Assembly: GCA_025149125.1 (NCBI GenBank)
Contig: CP102272.1
Span: 5,580,001-5,644,000 of the forward strand
Length of the DNA: 64,000 bases
Direction of reading: 5' to 3'
Source: [Clostridium] asparagiforme DSM 15981
Lineage (GTDB): Bacteria; Bacillota; Clostridia; Lachnospirales; Lachnospiraceae
The notes beneath the pieces were generated by a model. The model saw only the letters and a list, made by a program, of their open reading frames with translations, made no database searches and had not been told where the DNA came from. Shown here in pieces: positions 35,205 to 44,529 of this stretch. Each line of letters opens with the position of its first letter. The first letter of the stretch is position 1. A program made the position numbers and the translations under genes.

Positions 35205-35687
35205 TTAAATTGCCAGTCCGCCGATGCCGAAGATGGACAGGATGGAGATCAGAAGAGCCAGGATGGCGTAGGTCTCAACCATTGCCGGGAAGATCATGGC
35301 TTTACCGAACTGCTCCGGACGCTTTGCGACCAGGCCGATACTTGCCACGGAGGCCTTGCCCTGCTTCATCGCGGACCACAGGCCCACAAACGCCATGGGA
35401 AGGCAGGCTGCCAGATATAACAGACCCTTGGCTACGGAAACGTTGGGATCGCCGCCCATGATACCGATCTGAGTCAGGGTGATGAAACCGATCAGCAGGC
35501 CGTAAATACCCTGCGTACCGGGCAGAAGCTGCAGAACCAGAACTTTACTGAACTTGTTGGGGTCTTCCGTGATAACGCCTGCGGCGGCCTCACCCGCGAT
35601 ACCCACTCCGATTGCGGAACCAATTCCTGCTAAAAGTGCTGCCAGCGCTGCCCCTGTAAGTGCAAATACAATTCCGAGATTTCCCAT
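35205..35687 (-). CDS. ntpK: V-type ATPase rotor subunit K (sodium type)
   Basis: A 160-residue proteolipid with four transmembrane helices in two hairpins (residues about 5-75 and 85-157). The sodium-site residues known from E. hirae NtpK are all present: Leu, Thr and Gln in LLPGTQG, Gln in MKQGK, and the ion-binding Glu in AMVETYAIL. Only the second hairpin carries the carboxylate, as in E. hirae. This predicts Na+ rather than H+ transport. It lies directly after ntpI, 2 bp apart. Confidence 0.95.
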   Translation of the reverse strand: MGNLGIVFALTGAALAALLAGIGSAIGVGIAGEAAAGVITEDPNKFSKVLVLQLLPGTQGIYGLLIGFITLTQIGIMGGDPNVSVAKGLLYLAACLPMAFVGLWSAMKQGKASVASIGLVAKRPEQFGKAMIFPAMVETYAILALLISILSIFGIGGLAI

Positions 35688-35689
35688 AG

Positions 35690-37705
35690 TTAAATGTCCT
35701 CCTTGACTTTATAATATTTCGTGTGAATGGCAAAAGGCTCAAATTTCCTTCCGCCGCCCTCATAAAACTTTCCAAAAAACTCTACAAACTGCAGACGGTT
35801 GGTGTGCACGTAGGCGCCCAGGGCGTTGATCGCCAGGTTCAGGCTGTGGCCTATTAAGAACACCAGGATAAATACAATCGCTCCGAAAACATTTCCTCCG
35901 AGCATGCTTCCCATCTTGTTAAACACTGTGGAGATAACACTGGTCGCCAGTCCCAACGCCAGCAGTCTGGAGTAGGACAGTATGTCGCTCAGGTAAGAGG
36001 TTACGCCGTAAACGCCGTAAAGCCCCTTCAAGATCCGCTTGAACCAGTTTTTGGACTCTCTGCCGCTGGTGAGAATAATGCCCACCGCGCCGATCACCGC
36101 CAGCACGGCGCATACGTTGCCCACGGCCGCGGGCACCACAAAGCTCAGGCCCAGCATATCGGTAAACATGGGCATTGTCAGCAGATAGAGGATCGCTCCG
36201 CCCACCAGCATGTACCAGAATCCCGCATCGTAAAGCGCATCCGTCACGCTGCCGCCCTTCACACAGCTGTACAGCTTGATTCCAAGACCTGTGAACAGGT
36301 GCAGGATACCAAGTGCAAAGGCGAACACCAGCATCTTCATGGGCAGGCTCACCGGCTCAAACCAGAGCGGCGCCAGCCGGATATCCGGCCGTCCGAAGAA
36401 GGTGGTGGCGATTACGTTCACCGCATCCCCGAAGAAGCTGCCGAACATGAAGCCCCAGAAGGTGGTGGAGATGCCGCAGTAGAGAAACATCTTTAACATC
36501 TTCCGGAATCCGGGTTCAAGGTTTTTGATTTTTTTCAGACAATAGGTACAGCCGATGATCATGATCAGGCCGTAGGCCGCATCCGAGAGCATCAGGCCGA
36601 ACAGTACATAGTAGAACATGGCCACGGCGCCGGACGGATCCATCTCGCCTTTGCCCGGCAGGCTGTAGCTCTCCACCACGCTCTCCACCGGCTCGACGAA
36701 CTTGTTGTTGTGCAGGATCACCGGCACGTCGTCCCCGTCGGATGGTTCGGTAAGTTCCACCACCACGTCGTAGCGCGACTCCAGGGCCTTTTGAAGCTTT
36801 GGCGCTTCCGGCACGGAAATATACCCCGTGACAAGAAATACGCGCCGTGACTGAACCAAACCGCCAAGCACGCCGTACTTCTCGGCACGCATGGTGTAAT
36901 AGTCCATGACAAAACGGATCTGCCCCGCCTGGCCGGCAAGCCCGACCACCTCGGCTTTGGCGTTCTCCACCGCAGCGTTCACCTGGCGGATCTTCTCCTC
37001 CAGCTCCTTCTGCTTCTTAGCCGGAACCTCATGGGACAGGGGCGGCCTGGAAAAATTCATCTTGTGGAGCGCATCCTCCACCGCCTCCGCGTCCGCCCGG
37101 TGGCAGACGATGAACAGACAGATCTGTTCCGCGGTTCCGCCGATTCCCGTGACATCCACGGATTCCACCTGGGGCGCGTACTGCCCCAAAAGCTCGTGCA
37201 CTTTCTCCAGGGTGATGTCCCCGGCCAGCGAGCCGATAAACGCGGCGGTCTTCCTCGTCCCCCGGTAATCCAGCGGGAGATCGAAATTTTTCCACGGTTC
37301 CAGAGCATCGATCTGCTGCTCCAGTTTGGGGATCATGCCCTTGTTCTCGGCAATCTCCTTCTCCAGTTCCTGCAAGCGATAGGCGGTCTTCATAATCTCG
37401 TCATGCTTGCCGGCGCTGGACTCGTACTCCTCCAATGACAGCGTCTCGCGCCCCTCGAAGCCGGCCAAAAGCCCCTTCTTCTCAGGCGCATACTCCGCGA
37501 GCACGGACAATGCCTGCTCCGCTACGGCGGCGTTGCGCTCGAATACTGTCTTGGAAGAGGAAACGTCAGTCTTTCTGAATATGCTGTCTTCCTCCAGCCC
37601 GCTCGTGATCTCCACAGCTCCCTGGCGCTGCAACAGCTCCAGGATCTGTTTGCGGTCCTTTTTGAGGCCACAGATCAGCACTTTCTTCATAGGCACTACT
37701 GCCAA
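35690..37705 (-). CDS. ntpI: V-type ATPase subunit I
   Basis: A 671-residue stator subunit. The first 340 residues are cytosolic with long coiled coils (about 90-130 and 225-255). The rest holds about eight membrane helices beginning VAMFYYVLFGLMLSDAAYG. SDILSYSRLLALGLA near 590 contains the arginine that faces the rotor carboxylate. Together with NtpK it forms the ion path. It starts 17 bp after the G/H-like gene and ends 2 bp before ntpK. Confidence 0.96.
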   Translation of the reverse strand: MAVVPMKKVLICGLKKDRKQILELLQRQGAVEITSGLEEDSIFRKTDVSSSKTVFERNAAVAEQALSVLAEYAPEKKGLLAGFEGRETLSLEEYESSAGKHDEIMKTAYRLQELEKEIAENKGMIPKLEQQIDALEPWKNFDLPLDYRGTRKTAAFIGSLAGDITLEKVHELLGQYAPQVESVDVTGIGGTAEQICLFIVCHRADAEAVEDALHKMNFSRPPLSHEVPAKKQKELEEKIRQVNAAVENAKAEVVGLAGQAGQIRFVMDYYTMRAEKYGVLGGLVQSRRVFLVTGYISVPEAPKLQKALESRYDVVVELTEPSDGDDVPVILHNNKFVEPVESVVESYSLPGKGEMDPSGAVAMFYYVLFGLMLSDAAYGLIMIIGCTYCLKKIKNLEPGFRKMLKMFLYCGISTTFWGFMFGSFFGDAVNVIATTFFGRPDIRLAPLWFEPVSLPMKMLVFAFALGILHLFTGLGIKLYSCVKGGSVTDALYDAGFWYMLVGGAILYLLTMPMFTDMLGLSFVVPAAVGNVCAVLAVIGAVGIILTSGRESKNWFKRILKGLYGVYGVTSYLSDILSYSRLLALGLATSVISTVFNKMGSMLGGNVFGAIVFILVFLIGHSLNLAINALGAYVHTNRLQFVEFFGKFYEGGGRKFEPFAIHTKYYKVKEDI

Positions 37706-37722
37706 TCTTACGCGCCTCCTTT

Positions 37723-38037
37723 CTACAGCAGTTCAGCCAATACCGCTTTTACTGCCTGATCTGACTTCTCTGTTACCGCGCTTCGCAGTGACTCAAGCTC
37801 AGCGCCTTCCGCCTGTTCGGCGTCCGCCATAATACGGTCCGCCTGGGCCTTGGCGGCGTCTTCCGTCTGTGCGGCTTTTTCCCGGGCCTGGCGAATCAGC
37901 TCGCTCTTCTGCGCAGCCGCACCCGACCTTGCTTCCGCAATAATCTCTTCCGCCTGCTGCCCCGCCTGGGCTTCCCGCTGTTCCGCCGCCTGTTCCGCCT
38001 GACGGATTGCGTCAATGATCTCCTGGGCCAACTCCAT
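37723..38037 (-). CDS. ntpF: V-type ATPase G/H-like peripheral stalk subunit (NtpF position)
   Basis: A 104-residue, almost entirely helical protein rich in Ala, Glu, Gln and Lys (IRQAEQAAEQREAQAGQQAE and later REKAAQTEDAAKAQ). The composition and length fit the G/H subunit that winds with NtpE in the peripheral stalk. It is the first gene of the operon, as ntpF is in E. hirae. Sequence of this subunit is poorly conserved, so the call rests on position and coiled-coil character. A strong promoter lies 93 bp upstream. Confidence 0.85.
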   Translation of the reverse strand: MELAQEIIDAIRQAEQAAEQREAQAGQQAEEIIAEARSGAAAQKSELIRQAREKAAQTEDAAKAQADRIMADAEQAEGAELESLRSAVTEKSDQAVKAVLAELL

Positions 38038-38129
38038 CCTCCTCTCTCAAAAGAACCCCCTGCCATAAGGCAGCGAACAAATTCTTCATATTTTTCAGGA
38101 TTCTCTTATTTTTTGTACAATATGAATAG

Positions 38130-38158
38130 ATTATACCTCATCGTCATTTTATTTTCAA
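38130..38158 (-). promoter_or_regulatory. sigma-A promoter of the V-ATPase operon
   Basis: On the minus strand TTGAAA (38153-38158), a 17-nt spacer and consensus TATAAT (38130-38135). The leader is about 85 nt. Nearby, 38193-38219 (ATAGACAAA/TTTGTCTAT, 9-bp stem) is a further palindrome upstream of the promoter and a possible operator. Confidence 0.75.
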
Positions 38159-38243
38159 TGCAATTTCTAATTATTTCATAAATATTTTTTAGATAGACAA
38201 AAAGTTTTTGTTTGTCTATTTTTTGACATACTTTTTAAAAGAA

Positions 38244-38279
38244 AGAGGGGCCGGGTGCGGCACGCATCTGGTCCCTCTA
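38244..38279 (-). terminator. rho-independent terminator of the RND efflux operon
   Basis: On the minus strand AGAGGGACC pairs with GGCCCCTCT with one bulge around a G+C-rich loop and is followed by TTCTTTT. It is 13 bp after the RND gene stop. Confidence 0.7.
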
Positions 38280-38291
38280 TTAAAATTTGGC

Positions 38292-41200
38292 TTAATCCGC
38301 CATCAGACTCTGTTTTCCGCCGCGGTTCATCACGCTGTAGTAAGCGGGCAGCATGAGCAGCGCCAGAATGGTGGAGGCCGTCAGGCCGCCGATGTTTACC
38401 AGAGCCAGACCCTGGGTGGTCTCGCCCGAATCGCCCAGCGCCAGCGCCATGGGCAGCATGGACAGCACCGTGGTCAGGGTGGTCATCAGGATGGGACGCA
38501 GACGGGTTGCACCCGCCTCGATCAGAGCCGTCTCCATATCCATGCTCTGGCGGTACTGGTTCACCGTATCCACATACAGAATACCGTTGTTAACAACTGT
38601 ACCGACCAGCATCAGGAAGCCCAGCAGGGAGGTCATGCTGATGGCGCTGTCCACAATCCACAGCAGACCGAATGCGCCGATCAGACAGAAGGGCACGGTG
38701 GTCATAACCATGATTGAGAACTTAGGCGACTCGAACTGGCACGCCATCACGACGAATACCAGGAAAATCGCCATCGCAATGGCCTTGCCTAGGTTGGTGA
38801 ACTCCTTCTGCATGGACTTCTGCATGCTGTTCATAGCAATGGAAACGCCCTGGCTCAGCTGCGGCGTCACAACCTCTGTCTGAAGCTGTTTCTCCGTAGT
38901 CTCCGTCGCCTTGTCGGTATAGGTGCCGGTGATGGTCACGCGGTACTGCTTATCCTGACGCCGGATCGTGGCCGGGCTGTCCTCAAACACCAGGTCCGCC
39001 ACGTCCGTCAGCGCAACCGCTCCTCCGGTGGGCGTCTGAAGTACGATATTCTGAACCTGAGCAAGAGTCTTATACCGGTCTTTATTATATTCAACCTTAA
39101 TATCCACGTCGCGGCCGTCGATCTCCAGAGATGCGGGGTTCACGCCGCTTAACATGCTGTTTAAGGTGCCGCCGATCTGTGCGGCGGACAGCCCTGCGGC
39201 CTTGGCCTTGATGGGGTTGACGCGCACCTTCACCACCGGGGCTGCGTTCTCCAGGTCGGAGTGCACCTTGGTCACCTCAGAGCGCGCATCCAGCGCCGAA
39301 ACGATCCTGTCGCTGTCCGCTTTGAGCGCATCGTAGTTGGTGCTCTGCAGAATCACCTGGTAGGTGTCGCTGGTTCCCATCATGGAACCGATGGTCGAGT
39401 TTGCGCTGACCGTGATGTTACAGTTGGGTATGCTCTCCAGCTCTTTTCTCCAGAGCTTTACCACGTCGTCAGTTTCCATATCCCGGTCCTTTTTCAGATA
39501 GGCGGAAACCGTGGGGTTGGAGCTCATGCTGCTGCTCAGGCCGCCGCCGCCCGACTGGGTCAGGTAATCCTCCACATTGGGGTCGGCGCTCACAACCTCC
39601 TCAACCTGGTTCAAAATATCTTCCACAATTCCAAGCTGCAGACCCGGTTTGGTCTCCACCTCCACCGTAATCTGACCCATGTCGTCCTCGCCCATCAGCT
39701 CGGTTCTCAGGTTCATGGCCAGCACGATGGACAGCGCCAGCAGCGCCACGGAGGAGAGCATAACCAGCCCTTTGTGCCGCAGGAAACGTCTCATGATCCT
39801 GCGGTATTCCTGCTGCATCTTTTCCACCGGGCGGGACAGGGGAGCCGTCTTTTTTTCCACCGGCTTATAGTTCATGTAGCACAGCGGAACCACGGTGATA
39901 GCCGAAATCAGGGACGCCACCATACAGAACACGATGGTGAAGCCCAGGGGGCGGAACATCTCGCCGGTCATACCGCTCAACATTGCCAGGGGCAGGAACA
40001 CCACGCAGGTGGTCAGCGTGGAACCCACAACCGACTGGTACACCACGCCGGTACCGTTTAAGGCCGCCTTGGAAAATTCCCTGAAGCCCGTGTCCGTGGT
40101 GGCCCTGAAGCAGCTCTCCAGCACAACCGTGGAGTTATCCACCATCATGCCGACGCCCAGCACCAGGGCGCTGAGGGTGATCACGTTCAGGGAGAAGCCC
40201 ATGAGGTTCATCAGCACAAAGGAGGCCAGGATGGATACCGGGATGGAGCTTCCGACGATCAGGGATGCCTTGATGTCGCCGAAGAACAGCCAGATGATGG
40301 CCATGGAAATCACAATCGCGGCGATCATGGTCTGGAACACGGAGGTAAGGGAGGACATGATGTTGTCCTTGGTATCCATAACCACCGTAACGTTCAGGTC
40401 CGGATCCGCAGCCGTTAACTCCTCAATCACATCGTTGACGTCGGAGGACAGGGTGAGGGAGGCCGCATCCTGCTGCTTGGTCACGGAAACCGCGATCGTG
40501 TCCTGACCGTTATAGCGGGCAATACTGGTAGTGTCATCCTCACCCAGGTAAATATTGGCCACATCGCCCAGATAGATGGTGTTCTTCCCGGAAACCGTCA
40601 GCGGGATGTCCTGAAGCGTCTCCAGGGTGTCGAATTTCTGGTCCGTGGACACGGCCAGCTGCTGGTCGCCCAGATCGGCGTTGCCGGCCGGGTAAGCCAG
40701 GTCGGCGCTGCCGATGTCCGTTGCGATGGAGTTCATGCTCACGCCGTACTGGCTCATCTTCTCGGGAAGCAGCTCCACGCGGATGTACTCCTGGCTGCCG
40801 CCGTTGATGGATACCTCCGCCACGGAGGACAGCTTCTCCAGCTCCGGCACCACGTCGTCGTTTACATAGTTATAGAGGTTATCGGTGTTGTCCTTGCTGA
40901 CCGCCAGGATCATGTTGGCCATCAGGTTGGCGTTCAGCTCCAGCATGATGGGATCTTCCACCTCGTCCGGCATGCTGACCTTGGCCAGATCCATCTGCTT
41001 TTTCAGATCGTCGTAAGCCTTATCCATATCGGTGCCGTACTTGTATTCCAGCATGGTGATGGACACGTTCTCACGGGACATAGAGGATACGGTGTCCAGA
41101 CCGCTCAAGGTTCCCACCTGATCCTCCACCGTCTTGGTGACCAGATCGTTCACGTCCTCGGGGCTGGCGCCGGGATAGGGCGTCATCACGACGATCATGG

Positions 41201-41327
41201 ACATGTTCATTTCCGGCATCAGCTCAAGAGGCGATGACATGAAGGCCTGAAGACCGAACACCACCAGGCACAGGATCATCAGTACCGTGGTCACCGGCCG
41301 TTTCAGGACTAGTTTTGTTAAACCCAT
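38292..41327 (-). CDS. RND-family (HAE1-like) efflux transporter permease
   Basis: A 1011-residue inner-membrane pump with the duplicated RND layout: helix 1 at KRPVTTVLMILCLVVFG, a large extracytoplasmic loop (about 35-330), six helices, a second loop and five more helices ending near 1000. PYPGASPEDVNDLVTKTVE is a family signature. The proton-relay motif in helix 4 is GMMVDNSTVVLE, with one Asp where AcrB has two. Gram-positive relatives such as SwrC export lipopeptides or drugs. It acts with the adaptor gene 15 bp upstream; no outer membrane channel is expected or seen. Confidence 0.93.
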   Translation of the reverse strand: MGLTKLVLKRPVTTVLMILCLVVFGLQAFMSSPLELMPEMNMSMIVVMTPYPGASPEDVNDLVTKTVEDQVGTLSGLDTVSSMSRENVSITMLEYKYGTDMDKAYDDLKKQMDLAKVSMPDEVEDPIMLELNANLMANMILAVSKDNTDNLYNYVNDDVVPELEKLSSVAEVSINGGSQEYIRVELLPEKMSQYGVSMNSIATDIGSADLAYPAGNADLGDQQLAVSTDQKFDTLETLQDIPLTVSGKNTIYLGDVANIYLGEDDTTSIARYNGQDTIAVSVTKQQDAASLTLSSDVNDVIEELTAADPDLNVTVVMDTKDNIMSSLTSVFQTMIAAIVISMAIIWLFFGDIKASLIVGSSIPVSILASFVLMNLMGFSLNVITLSALVLGVGMMVDNSTVVLESCFRATTDTGFREFSKAALNGTGVVYQSVVGSTLTTCVVFLPLAMLSGMTGEMFRPLGFTIVFCMVASLISAITVVPLCYMNYKPVEKKTAPLSRPVEKMQQEYRRIMRRFLRHKGLVMLSSVALLALSIVLAMNLRTELMGEDDMGQITVEVETKPGLQLGIVEDILNQVEEVVSADPNVEDYLTQSGGGGLSSSMSSNPTVSAYLKKDRDMETDDVVKLWRKELESIPNCNITVSANSTIGSMMGTSDTYQVILQSTNYDALKADSDRIVSALDARSEVTKVHSDLENAAPVVKVRVNPIKAKAAGLSAAQIGGTLNSMLSGVNPASLEIDGRDVDIKVEYNKDRYKTLAQVQNIVLQTPTGGAVALTDVADLVFEDSPATIRRQDKQYRVTITGTYTDKATETTEKQLQTEVVTPQLSQGVSIAMNSMQKSMQKEFTNLGKAIAMAIFLVFVVMACQFESPKFSIMVMTTVPFCLIGAFGLLWIVDSAISMTSLLGFLMLVGTVVNNGILYVDTVNQYRQSMDMETALIEAGATRLRPILMTTLTTVLSMLPMALALGDSGETTQGLALVNIGGLTASTILALLMLPAYYSVMNRGGKQSLMAD

Positions 41328-41342
41328 AGTTTTACGCCCTCC

Positions 41343-42446
41343 TTACTCAGCCGCAGCTTCTGCCTGGTTCGCTTCGGCAGCTGCCTCGCCGTCCGCCAGC
41401 GACACCTTGTAGCCGTCCTTCAGCTCGGAAGTCCAGGTGGTAAGTACCTGATCGTCCATGGTCAGGCCGGACTTGATCACAATATTCTCAGTATCAAAGA
41501 TTCCCACTTCCACCGGCACCTCCCGGATCACGCTCTCACCGGCATCGTAGGTGTAGACAAATGCGTCCCCGCCGCGGTAGTACACGCTGTGGGTGGGCAC
41601 CAGCATGGCGTTCAGAGCGGAATCCTTGGGAACCTCAAGCTCCACGTCCGTTCCCGGCGTCATGGTATTGTTGTCGTCCACGGAGGCCTTGACCTTGAAC
41701 AGGCCCACGCCTGCATCCGCCATGTTGCTGACCTCGGTGATGGTTCCGTTGTAATCCACGCCGTCCTTGTTGAGAACCACGGGATCTCCTGGGTTCAGAT
41801 TGTTTTTCACCTTCTCAGTGGTATAGAAGGAAACCACCTTGCCGTTCTCACCCGCGATCACGCAGAGCTGGGTGGACTGGCCGACCGTGTCGTGAAGCTC
41901 CACATTGCACTGCTCCACCCGGCCGCTTATGGGGCTGGTAACGTTGCTGAATTCCAGCTGATTGTTGTAATTGATCTGCGCCGCTTCATACTGAAGTCTG
42001 GCTGCGTCCGCCTGGGCCTTGTAGCCGTCGTAGTCCTGGGCGGATATGTAACCGGCCTGATACAGGGGGGTCATGCGGTTCAACACGTTCTGCGCGCTCT
42101 CCGCGGACACCTTGGCCGCCTCCATGGAGGTCCTGACCGCATCCACCTGCTTGGTGTCGATCTCCACCAGCACCTGTCCCGCCGTCACGGTATCCCCGGC
42201 CTTGATGTTCACCGCGGTGATATCGCCTCCGACCTTGGGGAAAATGTATACCACATCCGCCGGCTCGATGGTGCCGATCAGCTGGGTGGACAGACGCACG
42301 TCGCCCATGTGCGGTTTCTCAACCGTCACCACCGGGTCCGCCGTAGCCTCTGCGAATTCCGTCTTCTTTGTCAGGCGCAAAAACAGGAACACGGCTATGA
42401 CCACGATCACAACCGCCCAAATTGCACGTTTCACTCCTTTTTTCAT
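41343..42446 (-). CDS. RND efflux membrane-fusion (adaptor) protein
   Basis: A 367-residue adaptor. A single N-terminal membrane anchor (AIWAVVIVVIAVFLFLRL) is followed by a lipoyl-type domain (GGDITAVNIKAGDTVTAGQVL), an alpha hairpin (about 105-150), a beta barrel (DTVGQSTQLCVIAGENGKVV) and a C-terminal membrane-proximal domain. The tail is Ala/Glu-rich. This is the HlyD/AcrA family layout without lipobox. It is first in a two-gene operon with the RND pump. The promoter carries a palindrome over -35 and -10 (42559-42588), so repression is likely, though no regulator is adjacent. Confidence 0.92.
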   Translation of the reverse strand: MKKGVKRAIWAVVIVVIAVFLFLRLTKKTEFAEATADPVVTVEKPHMGDVRLSTQLIGTIEPADVVYIFPKVGGDITAVNIKAGDTVTAGQVLVEIDTKQVDAVRTSMEAAKVSAESAQNVLNRMTPLYQAGYISAQDYDGYKAQADAARLQYEAAQINYNNQLEFSNVTSPISGRVEQCNVELHDTVGQSTQLCVIAGENGKVVSFYTTEKVKNNLNPGDPVVLNKDGVDYNGTITEVSNMADAGVGLFKVKASVDDNNTMTPGTDVELEVPKDSALNAMLVPTHSVYYRGGDAFVYTYDAGESVIREVPVEVGIFDTENIVIKSGLTMDDQVLTTWTSELKDGYKVSLADGEAAAEANQAEAAAE

Positions 42447-42558
42447 CTTCTCCTCTTTCCTTTCTGCTTTGTATTCCTTGTTTCGTTAAAAAAACAAGGG
42501 GAATCAACCGTTGCCAGGCAACAGCTCTCCCCCATTTCGTTACAAACCAACCATTTGT

Positions 42559-42588
42559 ATTTTAGACATATATGCCTTTATTGTCTAA
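42559..42588 (-). promoter_or_regulatory. promoter with overlapping palindrome for the RND efflux operon
   Basis: On the minus strand TAGACA (42582-42587), a 17-nt spacer and TAAAAT (42559-42564). TTAGACA (42562-42568) and TGTCTAA (42582-42588) are perfect inverted repeats that cover both promoter elements, the usual position of a repressor site. Confidence 0.6.
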
Positions 42589-42599
42589 CATCAAAAAAC

Positions 42600-42632
42600 G
42601 GACAATTAACAACTATATGATGTTAATTGTCC
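42600..42632 (-). terminator. rho-independent terminator of the Dpp/amidase/LysR operon
   Basis: A perfect 12-bp stem GGACAATTAACA/TGTTAATTGTCC with a 9-nt loop, followed by T-rich sequence on both strands. It lies 13 bp after the lysR stop. Confidence 0.85.
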
Positions 42633-42644
42633 ATCTTTTTGTTT

Positions 42645-43553
42645 TCATTCCCGTTTGCGCAGATCAATGGAATTTAAGTATGAAACAAGATTTTTTAGTT
42701 TTTCCTCGTCCTCCACCCGCCACAGCGCCATCACCTTGGCCTCCGCCTGATTTTCCGGGGTGGGAATCGGAAACATAGCCAGCCGGTCCCCAAAGTCGTG
42801 GTAATATTCCCGGTAACCGATGTGGATCCCCTCGTTGGCGTTTAAGGCCAGCTCCAGGCTGTCCGTATTGTCAAAGTAGCGCACCTTTTTAGGAAGATAC
42901 CCCAGATTTCCCAAAAATTCCAGGATTTTCATACCGATACCGGACTCCTCGTACCGGAACACGGCCAGAAGCGTCTGCTGCTGAAGCAGGGCGCTGCTGA
43001 GGCGCTCCATGCAGGCCATTGGATTTTTTTTGGAAAACACGTAGTACAGGGGAAAGCTGTGCAGCTCCGCCCAGTTGAACTTGTCCTTGATCTTGGTGTA
43101 GTCGAACCCGTTGCTCAAGGTAATGATCAGGTCCGGCGTGTTGATCCCGGCCAGGTCCTTCACGTCGCTGTACTCCTTGAGCTGGAACTCCGTCTGGGGA
43201 AAACGGTCGCTGTACTCCGTCAGGATCCGCCCCACCACGTCCATCACGCCGTTCATTTTCAGAATCGCCACGTGTATGCGGTCTTTCTCCCGCTTGTTGT
43301 CCTCCCGGGCCATATCCACCGACTCCCGGATCAGGGATGGGATATTCTGCCATTTCCACAGCAGAATCTCCCCGCTGCGGGTCAGACGCACCTCCCGGGT
43401 GGTCCGCTCAAACAGCCGCATCTCCAGCTCTCTCTCCAGGGAGGATATCTGGCGGCTCAGCCCCTGCTGGGAAATGTAGAGATGACTGGCCGCCTCGGTA
43501 AAATTCAGCGTGTGCGCCACTTCCAGAAAACACTCGATCTGGTGTATGGTCAT
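42645..43553 (-). CDS. LysR family transcriptional regulator
   Basis: A 302-residue regulator. Residues 1-60 form the LysR helix-turn-helix (IECFLEVAHTLNFTEAASHL, ISQQGLSRQISSLERELEM). The rest is the two-lobed effector domain from about 90. It overlaps the acetamidase gene stop by 4 bp and is the last gene of the operon, so it is translated with the amidase and importer genes it may control. LysR genes are more often divergent from their target; a terminal, co-directional one suggests autoregulation through the operon promoter. The effector is unknown. Confidence 0.93.
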   Translation of the reverse strand: MTIHQIECFLEVAHTLNFTEAASHLYISQQGLSRQISSLERELEMRLFERTTREVRLTRSGEILLWKWQNIPSLIRESVDMAREDNKREKDRIHVAILKMNGVMDVVGRILTEYSDRFPQTEFQLKEYSDVKDLAGINTPDLIITLSNGFDYTKIKDKFNWAELHSFPLYYVFSKKNPMACMERLSSALLQQQTLLAVFRYEESGIGMKILEFLGNLGYLPKKVRYFDNTDSLELALNANEGIHIGYREYYHDFGDRLAMFPIPTPENQAEAKVMALWRVEDEEKLKNLVSYLNSIDLRKRE

Positions 43554-44464
43554 AGGCCGTCCTCCTGGGCAAAGCCGGTAAAGCCCTCCGCCTCCGTAAC
43601 CAAACGGGGCAGCTCCAGGCGCACGGTTTTCATTGGATTGACGATCTGGCAGACCGCCAGGTCGCCCAGCATGTCAAGGTACATGCCCGCGTCCACCGTG
43701 TCCGCCCCCGTGTGCTCCGTGAGGAAGGAAAACATCTGCAGAACCGCTTTGTCCCCGGCTTCATCCAGCGTTTCGCCGTACGCGACAGTGATCCATTTCT
43801 GCGAATTGCGGATCATGGGATATTCCAGGGCCAGCCCTTTGAGAACGTGTACCCGCACGGTGACCCGTCCTCCGATCTCCACGCCGCAGTTGCCCACCTC
43901 ACCGTCCCCCATAATGGCGTGCAGATCGCCCATTGCGAGCAGAGCTCCGGGCGCCTTCACCGGCAGATACAGGGAGCAGCCGGCCTCGATGCGGGTGCAG
44001 TCCATATTTCCGCCGTGATTCATGGGCGTCATCGTACTGACAGCTCCGCGCTCCGGCGCTACGCCGATCACGCCCACCATGGGTCTGGCCGGTATCTCCA
44101 GATTCCTGTAATGGATCCGGTTATCCTGAACCGGCACGCGGCGGATCACGGTAGTGGAAATTTTGTGCTTCAACGCGCCGCTGGCGGGACCCATGTCCAG
44201 AATCCCCACCGGGTCCAGGGAAATGTCCAGGATATCCACCCGCAGCACATCCCCCGGCGCTGCTTCCTCCACGAACAGAGGGCCGGTGGCGGGATTTTCC
44301 AGGCCGCGGTCCAAATCCGCAAAGGTGGTGTCCCCGGGCAGCAGCTGGCCTTTGTAGCAGTCGTAGGTCTCAAAGGTTACACTCTCCCCGGACCGCGCCC
44401 GGCTGACCGGGGGGTGCTCCGGGGAAAAGGTGTGAATCGCGTGGTTTTTCTCAATGTATATCAT
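43550..44464 (-). CDS. acetamidase/formamidase family protein
   Basis: A 304-residue FmdA/AmdA-family hydrolase. Family blocks are DCYKGQLL, then NPATGPLFVEEAAPGDVLRV, MNHGGNMDCTRIEAGCSLYL and GDLHAIMGDGEVGNCGVE, which carry the metal ligands. Members release ammonia from formamide, acetamide or other short amides in the cytoplasm. It follows four importer genes and precedes lysR in one operon, so the imported compound is probably an amide or a short peptide-like molecule that this enzyme hydrolyses. The exact substrate cannot be read from sequence. Confidence 0.9.
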   Translation of the reverse strand: MIYIEKNHAIHTFSPEHPPVSRARSGESVTFETYDCYKGQLLPGDTTFADLDRGLENPATGPLFVEEAAPGDVLRVDILDISLDPVGILDMGPASGALKHKISTTVIRRVPVQDNRIHYRNLEIPARPMVGVIGVAPERGAVSTMTPMNHGGNMDCTRIEAGCSLYLPVKAPGALLAMGDLHAIMGDGEVGNCGVEIGGRVTVRVHVLKGLALEYPMIRNSQKWITVAYGETLDEAGDKAVLQMFSFLTEHTGADTVDAGMYLDMLGDLAVCQIVNPMKTVRLELPRLVTEAEGFTGFAQEDGL

Positions 44465-44529
44465 GGCAAATACCTCGTTTCTTGTGACAGTTCAGACGGC
44501 AGGGAAACGGGTGCCCGGGCTGTTTCGGC

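Noticed and set aside
38193..38219. Terminator for a plus-strand transcript (9-bp stem followed by T-rich sequence)
   Set aside because: No plus-strand gene is upstream; a role as an operator or palindrome near the V-ATPase promoter is more plausible.
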